Positions 57,401 to 64,000 of a stretch of 64,000 bases of DNA are shown here, one piece after another. A program made the position numbers and the translations under genes. The notes under the pieces are model-generated. The model ran no database searches, was not told where the DNA came from, and saw nothing but the letters and a program-made list of their open reading frames with translations. Each line of letters begins with the position of its first letter. Position 1 is the first letter of the stretch. The DNA is from Brachypodium distachyon. Lineage: Eukaryota > Streptophyta > Magnoliopsida > Poales > Poaceae. The stretch is from assembly GCF_000005505.3 (NCBI RefSeq), contig NC_016132.3, positions 16,482,501 to 16,546,500 of the forward strand, read 5' to 3'.

Positions 57401-58477
57401 GAAAATCTACTTGGTACCAGCAAGGTGGCGGTCATGTCTGGAGTTGCAGACCTACTACTTACACTAATCATATATAGTATTAGTGGTGTTTTAAGTATCT
57501 GGTATGGCATTACCTTCGAACTCTATCGGGTACTGAACTACTGATAGTGCATGACTGCATGAGACTAACAGACATTGACCGATCAAGCCATTGCTAATAG
57601 ACCAGTTCATCAAATTCCAACAACAGTAGAGAGGAGAGTCATAGAGGACCTGCCTCACTCTGTGCCACGCGACGCGCCGGAACAGCCTGCGCGCGGACAG
57701 CAACGGCCGCCCGCCAAGTGTTCGACCGAGGACCTCGGCGAACACCACCATGCCAACGCCCACCACCGGGGCACCTTTATCCTTCCCGCTCCTCCTGGCC
57801 GTCACGCTCCCCTCCCGGCCGCTGACCACGACGCCAACCCTGCCTTCCGCGGCGAACTCACTCGCGCCGCCGCCGCTGGATGCGACATCGCACGCCAGGT
57901 AACCGAGCTCCACCGCTGAAACCGGCGCCGCCTCCTTGGCCAGCATCAGAGCTGGCTCTCCTCCAGCGCCGACGTCGACGTCGAGTGCCCGCCAGTCGCC
58001 CCCGACGACGACGCCGACGACGAGGTCCCCGGGCTTGGGGTCGTAGTAAATGACCCCACGCCCACCGGCGTCGTCTCCGTCCTCCGAGGCGTCGTCCACG
58101 GAGCTCCTCACGGCGGCCGCGCACTCACTGCCGTCGCCGCCCTTCACCTGGAAAAAGTTGAGGTACGGCGCGAGCGCTTCGCCCTGGGACAGCGCCGGAG
58201 CGGGCTCAGGCTCGGGGTCGTCCTCGTCCTCCTCCGCCAGGGCGGAGGGGAAGGGCTTGTCTAGCAGGTGGAGCTCGTCGCCTCCTCCACCTCCGCCGCC
58301 GCCGACAGAGGAGGTAGAGGATAACGAATGCGGCGGCGAGGGAGCCCGTGCGCTGAGGACGGGGAGGCGGGAATAATGGAGGCGGTCGCTCGCCGTAGGG
58401 GCTTCGCGCCTCGCTCGGCGGCTTCGCGGGGAGAGGGACGCTGCGGGGAGGAGGGACAGGAGGGATGGGGGCGGCAT
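54464..58477 (-). CDS. Plastid S1-domain RNA-binding protein (PDE338/RLSB-like)
   Basis: Predicted chloroplast protein binding plastid mRNA; relatives are Arabidopsis PDE338 and maize RLSB, the latter associated with rbcL mRNA. Eight exons in transcription order: 57650-58477, 56716-56790, 56560-56631, 56302-56382, 55891-55988, 54946-55071, 54759-54807 and 54464-54673; GT-AG introns, continuous frame, 512 residues. The first ~60 residues are Ser/Arg/Pro-rich without acidic residues, as expected of a transit peptide. An acidic and Gly-rich stretch follows, then a first degenerate S1-like part (YYDPKPGDLVVGVVVGG). A middle part contains MVKVFEWNAGGLISRIEGLR and FLPKAEM. The canonical S1 domain reads LLEGTVRKLFPYGAQIRIG, GLLHISKITHG and RIALSIKDLESEPGLF. 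It ends with ANWKWLKF close to the C-terminus, as in its relatives. Start at 58477 is the first ATG of the open frame. Confidence 0.9.
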
Positions 58478-58889
58478 GGCGAGCTGGCGAGGCAAAGCTC
58501 GCGGGGAGCGGCGTGGATGTCAGCGGGTGGGCGGCCGTGGCGTGTTCTTTATCTATCTTCTCGCTTCGCAACGGCCACAGCGGACGACGGGACTTGTTTT
58601 TTTCTTCTTCTTCGGGCCTCGTAATCCGCTCCATGATATTCTGGTGCACGAATCGGCCCGGCCCAATAGAGAAGCTAAAGTTCAGCCCAGTGGGCCCAAT
58701 AAAGTTGGACGGCACTGACACGTGGGACCCAGTGTCAGGTGCAGGAGACTTGGGCAATAGGTCGAGCCCGAATCGTCTGTCGCAGCTGGCACAAGCAAGA
58801 AAGCCCTCCGGAGCAGACAACGGCGGAAAGAAGGGGAACGAACGAGCAGAAGCGAGGAAGGGAAAGAGGCGGCGGAGAGGAGGAGGAGG
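58478..58889. promoter_or_regulatory. Shared bidirectional promoter region
   Basis: Only about 410 bases separate the start codons of the minus-strand S1 gene and the plus-strand small membrane protein gene. The spacer is GC-rich with TGGGCC/GGCCCA motifs (near 58618, 58655, 58687 and 58693), the site II-type elements common in promoters of nuclear genes for organelle and ribosome proteins. Confidence 0.55.
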
Positions 58890-60885
58890 ATGGGGTTCAT
58901 GCTGCGGGTGAGGCTGGCGTCCTTCTTCGCGGGCGCGGCCGCGGCGGCGGCCGGCGGCGGCTACTTCCTCTACAAGGACTACAAGCTCGCCCACGACTCC
59001 ACGGCCCTACAGGTCCGCGCAACCCGCAACCTTCCTCCTCCCCACCCCCCTCCTCGCCCCAGATCTCGGATTGTCCCACGCTGCCGCTGCTAGAGCCCTT
59101 CTTATGTTTATTCGGTGGTGAATTCCATACCACGAGTGCATCTAGGCTGTGCATCTTGCGTGTGGGAGGATCGGGATTAGGGAAACCCCTCGTCAATGCG
59201 GTATTGTAGTCATGTATGAAATGCGTGCCTCTGTCAACCCAGCCGTGAGATTTTTTTGTTGATTAGATGTTCGTGTTGTTCTATTGAGAAGAATGTTGCT
59301 GCTGGTAGCACTATTTTCTCTAGGTTATAGTTCATTATGCAGTCTCCCTTCGAAGGTCTTACTGCAAATGGGGTTGGGATTATTGGGGTTAGCATTATTG
59401 GGTTGTCCTGAAACTGGATACACATACCTTACATGGATAATATGATCATTGCTCCTATGGGTCTGTCACTTTCAGTTTAAGTACCACTTGTATTTGACTT
59501 CATGTATCATGACATGCAATTTATGCAAAGTATACTATCAGCGGCAACCTCACTTTCTTGTTGGGGGATGTCTCTGTCATCTTCATTTGCTATTACTCCT
59601 TTAGTTTACTACTTCAAACATTATAGTACCAACTAATTCATTTGGAGACAGATTATGGTGTCATGATGTGCTCAGTGCTATGTCTGTTCCTTTTTCTCGG
59701 GAGTCTCTTAACCAGCAATGGCCTTAGAGCTTTGACCTATGTGGTTGGCAGTTCCAATACCACTCCATACAGTCTGATATCTTGGCTTGTCTAACTGATG
59801 GCCTGCTTGGCAACTCAGTGGTTTGTACTAGCTTGGAATGATCTTTGCGGTAGCCTGGCGTGCAGACGTCGCAACACTGGTATTTTTTTCTTTGTAAAAC
59901 TAATTATCTTGTGGGATGTCCTAGGGAGAGAACCAAGAAAGAGTTTTTGGTCAAGTTTCCCAGTGATATGTTGTCTAAATGTTTTTGATATGTTTGTTCT
60001 ACCTCGAATTTCTGGATTATGGATGGATGAATATGTTTTGCTGCAGAACTATGTTACCACAGCCAATAATCCGTCAGTTTTGCTCTAGTACTATGTTACC
60101 ACAAGTCATAATCCATATGAAATGCATATTCACTTGGAAACTGGAAACAATGCCTCTATTCGTTACACTACCTTACACATAATGCCTTGGTGTTACATAA
60201 TGGAAGCGATCGCCAACTTTTAAGATGCATTTAGTGTTTACAGTATGACATGATCAGTTGAACAAAACTCGTCTTTCAACGCATACAACTCAGTTTCTAC
60301 AAATGACTCAAACGTCATCACTGGCTTTTGTTTGTGCAACGTATTTCAGTAACTTAAGTATATGTTATATAATAATATTTTGGAACTTTTACCTACTACT
60401 CCCTCCGATCCATAAAAAGTGTCGCCCATTTTGTACTAAGTGGACGACACTTTTTATGGATTGTAGGAAGTATTTTAGAAGCTCTGAAACTGGCATGTTC
60501 CTATTTTTTTTTTATTAGAACAAGGGGTATTCCCTGGGATGTTTAGTTGAGGAAGTGATTCATACGCAAAGTTATTTTCATGGGACCTTTTCAAGCAGGC
60601 AAATCCTTGTGTGAGCTTTGAACTTGCTTCTTCTACATACGTGGCTCTAATCCTGCCCTCTTTGTACAAAACCTGTTCATATGTTGAATTCCACGCGTAC
60701 ATTGTGATTGATTCTGGTGGCGTTAAAAGAGGCAAGGATCTGACCTTTACAATGCACATTCTCAGGTGAAAGGTCTCCATGACCATGTGGACGCCCGCTA
60801 CAAGGCCTTCGACAAGCGACTCATGGCTTTGGAAGGCCAGAAGAGCACCGAGTCTTCTCAGGATATCGGCGCACCATCTGATTGA
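58890..60885 (+). CDS. Small single-pass membrane protein, 80 residues, function unknown
   Basis: Two exons, 58890-59012 and 60766-60885, with a 1753-base GT-AG intron in phase 0. The product is [20 protein letters not shown] continuing [20 protein letters not shown] and a charged C-terminal half ([26 protein letters not shown]) that looks helical, probably coiled coil. One hydrophobic, Ala/Gly-rich segment (residues 8-27) behind two Arg could be a membrane anchor or an uncleaved organelle signal. I recognise the layout as a conserved plant unknown but cannot name it. The intron holds a Stowaway MITE (60397-60472). Both exons being short explains why such a gene is easily missed. Confidence 0.75.
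60397..60472. mobile_element. Stowaway-type MITE
   Basis: TA-flanked hairpin: CTCCCTCCGATCCATAAAAA and its inverse TTTTTATGGATTGTAGGAAG, inside the intron of the small membrane protein gene. Confidence 0.85.
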
Positions 60886-61310
60886 TTTATCTGTTTCATT
60901 ACGAGACTCGAGCTTGGACTGTTTACGTTTATTTTGCTTTAACCAGCGCTGTCTTATATCCTTGGGAAGCAATGGAGCTGTGAGTCTGACTGACAACAAA
61001 CAAAATAATGTAGTGAAACAGTTTTGGTTGCACATTAAAAAGAAGCTCCTTCTGTAGTAGTTCTGTGTCGCATGTCTTGGCAAACCGCCTGGCGTTTCCT
61101 GTGTTACTGAACCTGAACCTGGATGGATTGGGCTTAAAATTCAAATCTCTTGTTTGCCAGCAATGTAGATGCTTAAATTTGATTCTCTTCTTTCTACTAG
61201 CAATCTTTACTCAAAGGTCTCAATTCGTGATGACTTTTTGTTATTTTAAAATTTTAAAACTATGCAAATTGCTGACTCGATCACTCGACACAAACCATTG
61301 AGATAATGAT
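60886..61310. other. 3' UTR and flank of the small membrane protein gene
   Basis: AT-rich, no other gene visible. Confidence 0.4.
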
Positions 61311-61684
61311 TACTCCCTCTGTTCCATAATTTTTGTCGAAATATTACATGTAGCTAGACATTTTTTTGGAATAGATACATCCATTTTTTATCAAATTTGA
61401 CTATTTGAGACAAGAATTAGGGAACGGAAGGAGTATTTCACTTGAGACATATTACATGTAGCTAACACTTTTTTGAAATAAATACATTCATTTTTGATCA
61501 AATTTGACTATTTGAGACAAGAATTATGAAACGGAAGGAGTATTTCACTTGAGAACAATAAATGATACTCCCTCCGTTCATTATTCTTGTCGAAATCTTA
61601 CATGTATCTAGACACCTTTTATGAATAGATACATCCATTTTTTGATAAATTTAAGACAAGAATTATGGAACGGACGAGGAAGTA
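61311..61684. mobile_element. Three Stowaway-type MITEs in a row
   Basis: Copy 1: 61311-61435, complete. Copy 2: about 61441-61542, lacking its left terminus. Copy 3: 61566-61684, complete. GAGTATTTCACTTGAGA follows both copy 1 and copy 2, so copy 2 plus its flank arose by a local tandem duplication and not by a separate insertion. Confidence 0.8.
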
Positions 61685-62146
61685 CAGAGTAGTAAAATAG
61701 TTTTAAACATGTATTGTGGCATATTTTTTGAGGTCCATTGCAACGCATGCATATCGATGGATATTGGGCTGGTTGACGTAGAATCGTAGACACCCTGTGA
61801 AGCATGCTGCATTGCGTGTAGGCACGTCAGTCGTCACCACCTGAGTGTCTGCGTTGCGTGTTGGCATGTCCTCCTGCCGACCTACCCCGGTGGAGTACAA
61901 TCTTCATCTTTGTATAATGGCTTCTTCTTGGCCCGGAAATCGGAACGGATCCGATTCTGTCATTCTGTGACTGAGAGATGGTCGTCGGGCTGCTTTCATC
62001 GACATGTTGGACCGTTCTAATTAATCATCTGAAGATAACCCCAGCTATTATCGGCTGTATTTATAATTTATCGGTGGCCCGCCATCTGCGTAGGCCCGGA
62101 AGATAATCATCAGTATCTGGAAGCATGATTTGCACTATGATTTTCG
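61685..62146. other. Intergenic, nothing recognised
   Basis: A GTAGGCACGTCAGTCGTCAC / GTTGGCATGTC stretch near 61818-61870 is weakly repetitive. No gene. Confidence 0.3.
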
Positions 62147-62274
62147 TGATCCCTCCGTCCAACAAAAGATGTCTGAAATTTGTTAAAATCTGGATGTATC
62201 TAGACATGATTTAGTATATAGATGCATTCAAATTTTGTCAAAGTTGAGACATCCTTTGTTGGATAAAGGAAGTA
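62147..62274. mobile_element. Stowaway-type MITE
   Basis: Starts CCCTCCGTCCAACAAAAGAT and ends ATCCTTTGTTGGATAAAGGA, an inverted pair, with GATGTATCTAGACATGATTT inside. Confidence 0.75.
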
Positions 62275-62351
62275 TAAAAATCCAAACTAATAGTCAACAC
62301 GACACTATGTAGAAGTATACTACTAGCAGACCTGAAAATGATTTAGGGTCC

Positions 62352-63098
62352 TAAGAGCATCTTCAGCAATGGCCCCTAAAACATGGCCCCTATTTGTTGT
62401 TTAGTGACTTCTCCTTAAATTTTTTGGTCCCTATTATATCTCGAGCTTCAACAGTAGCCCCTAAATCTTAGCCCCTATTTTATTTTTCTATTACACCGAC
62501 AGATGGGACCCACTTGTCAGTGGGTCACGTTCTTTTCTCCTTCTTCCCTGTGGCAGCGCCATGGTCACACTCTCCCCATCCCCGAGCCAGGCACGGCATG
62601 CGTGCTCGGCCATGGGCAGCAGAGGCGGGCGGCGCGGAGCAAGGGAGGCGGAGTCGGGGCGAGAAGGAAGGCGCGGCTCTGCCTTGGGCGGCGGCGGCGG
62701 GGTGAGTGGGGAAGCGCGGAGCAAGGCAGGCGGGCGGCAGGGGCGCGAGGCAGGAGGAGGAGATGGGGGCAGGGGCGGCGGCACTGCAGAGGCGAGGGGC
62801 AGGGTCGGCGAGGTGTGGCGGCGGTCGGCGGGGTCGCGAGGCACGGCGGCGGTCGGCGGTCGGCTGCCGGTGAGGCGCGGGGCGGCGGTGGCGGCCGGCA
62901 GTGTGGCATGGACGCGCGAGAGGAGAGACGGATGATGACGTGGCATGGGAAAGGAGGAACAGAGGGCTTGGGAGGTGTTTCTAAAGGCCTCCTAGAACAG
63001 GGGGCTCCAGTGGGGTCCCTGTTGAAGAGCTTTTTTTTGCCCCAAGCCCCTAAAACGAGATAGGACCTTGTTTAGGGGCCCTGCTGAAGATGTTCTAA
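62352..63098. mobile_element. Harbinger/Tourist-like non-autonomous element, copy 2
   Basis: Flanked by TAA at 62352-62354 and 63096-63098. The left end GAGCATCTTCAGCAATGGCC and the inverted right end GAACATCTTCAGCAGGGCCC form the terminal repeat. Length 741 bases with a GC-rich core, the same plan as copy 1 at 7475-8226. The open frames in the core (62490-63063) are low-complexity and not counted as genes. Confidence 0.75.
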
Positions 63099-63142
63099 AC
63101 ATACAAACAAAGAGGATTAATTATCCGCGGGCCAAAAGGTAA

Positions 63143-63258
63143 TACTTCCTCTGTCCCATGTTAAGTGATTCAAATTTGTCCAAATATGCAAGTATCTATA
63201 TTAAAAAACGTCTAGATACATGTAATATTTGGGCACTTGACATGAAACGGAAGGAGTA
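63143..63258. mobile_element. Stowaway-type MITE
   Basis: Starts CTTCCTCTGTCCCATGTTAA and ends GACATGAAACGGAAGGAG; internal GTCTAGATACATGTAATATT. Confidence 0.8.
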
Positions 63259-63452
63259 TGATTGCAAGAGGCGTTTTCTGCACGATTTCTGTCACACCAA
63301 TTTGCGGAATGCCACATGAAAGATTGAAAGACAGGAAGTGCTGATTGGAGTAATCATGGTTTAGGTATGGCCAGCGTGGCTGTTAGTAGTGCATGTTTTC
63401 TGAATCATCAAAGATCTAATCATCTTAAGGGTTGAGGCACATTCTTCCACTG

Positions 63453-63504
63453 TACTCCCTCCGTTTGTATACAAATTTAAGTCACTTATTTTGGGACGGG
63501 AGTA
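63453..63504. mobile_element. Short Stowaway-type MITE
   Basis: About 52 bases: CTCCCTCCGTTTGTATACAA at the left, TTATTTTGGGACGGGAG at the right, TA-flanked, internally deleted. Confidence 0.7.
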
Positions 63505-64000
63505 TAATAAATCAAATGGGTATTGAGCGATCCGTTTCTTTTCCCACTTTCACATGTACTGCAATGCTCGAAGGAACAAAAATTTAGACACAGGTGAATG
63601 TACATTTTTGTCTTCCGTGTACCATTATTTTTTCATTAACCACGAGAAAGGCAAAGTGTCTCCAAGAGAACGTGAACGGAAAAGTATTTCTCCTCACGGG
63701 TCTATAATATTAGCTTCTTTAAGCGACACGCGGCAACCGATCAGAAATCAATTGCATGGAAAAGTTTGACAAAAAGAATTTCAGAAACATTGCAGCTAGT
63801 TTTCTTTGAGATATAATCCTACAGATTTCGGCAGCAAAATACTTAAATACACAAGACCAGTTCGGACAATAAAAAAAATATCCTTGCGAAAAGGAAAAAA
63901 TTGTCTCGTGCATACTAATAAGGGGGATAATGAGATAAGCTTTGGTAAACAGTTAAGAAAGAGACATTTGGACGACGAACTGAAGGAGTCGCCGATATTA
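63505..64000. other. Intergenic to window end, nothing recognised
   Basis: Short frames only; no splice-consistent gene and no transposon terminus seen. Confidence 0.3.

Noticed and set aside
62490..63063. 186-codon and overlapping open frames
   Set aside because: GC-rich core of the second Harbinger-like element; frames open on both strands, which is expected from composition alone.
1..64000. CRISPR arrays, operons, bacterial-type systems
   Set aside because: Spliced genes, MITEs and retrotransposons show a plant nuclear sequence; no regularly spaced short repeats with unique spacers were seen.

Overview
This is a plant nuclear window, almost certainly from a grass. The evidence is GT-AG introns in every multi-exon gene, dense Stowaway-type MITEs with CTCCCTCCG termini and TA target sites, a Ty1/copia retrotransposon, CACTA and MULE ends, GC-rich 5' coding exons, and a plastid-targeted nuclear gene. 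Gene density (about nine intact genes in 64 kb) and short introns suggest a compact pooid genome such as Brachypodium; the species is inference.

Layout. 0.2-2.4 kb (+): a double-AP2 transcription factor of the WRI/At1g16060 type, seven exons. 6.5-6.8 kb (+): a two-exon secreted cysteine-rich peptide gene resembling the MEG1/ESF1 family. 7.5-17.3 kb: mostly MITEs, a 740-bp Harbinger-like element, a CACTA end, an orphan promoter at 15.0-15.4 kb, and a WAT1-type transporter relic. 18.5-19.8 kb (+): an intronless F-box gene. 21.9-39.2 kb: a tandem cluster of secreted eight-cysteine (LTP/HyPRP-type) genes with intact members at 22.0, 34.3 and 38.8 kb and relics at 15.0, 22.8/24.2 and 32.2 kb. Between them lie a MULE that captured part of a ROH1/BPS1-like gene, a broken copia element (26.2-31.3 kb), the LTR end of a second copia, LINE-like tails and two fragments of a VDAC gene. 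39.4-39.9 kb: a possible ribosome-inactivating-protein relic.

The right part is quieter and housekeeping-like, mostly on the minus strand: VDAC mitochondrial porin (41.3-44.2 kb, six exons), an IQ67-domain protein (45.4-49.5 kb, six coding exons), and a plastid S1-domain RNA-binding protein (54.5-58.5 kb, eight exons). A two-exon 80-residue membrane protein gene (58.9-60.9 kb, +) starts about 0.4 kb from the S1 gene, forming a bidirectional promoter. 61-64 kb holds MITEs and a second Harbinger-like element.

The genes do not form a pathway. The distinctive biology is the secreted eight-cysteine cluster: its members share promoter blocks and 3' UTR blocks but have quickly diverging coding regions, and transposons and segmental copying have repeatedly broken the array. 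All exon boundaries were assigned by eye from splice sites and frame continuity; no alignment or database search was run.
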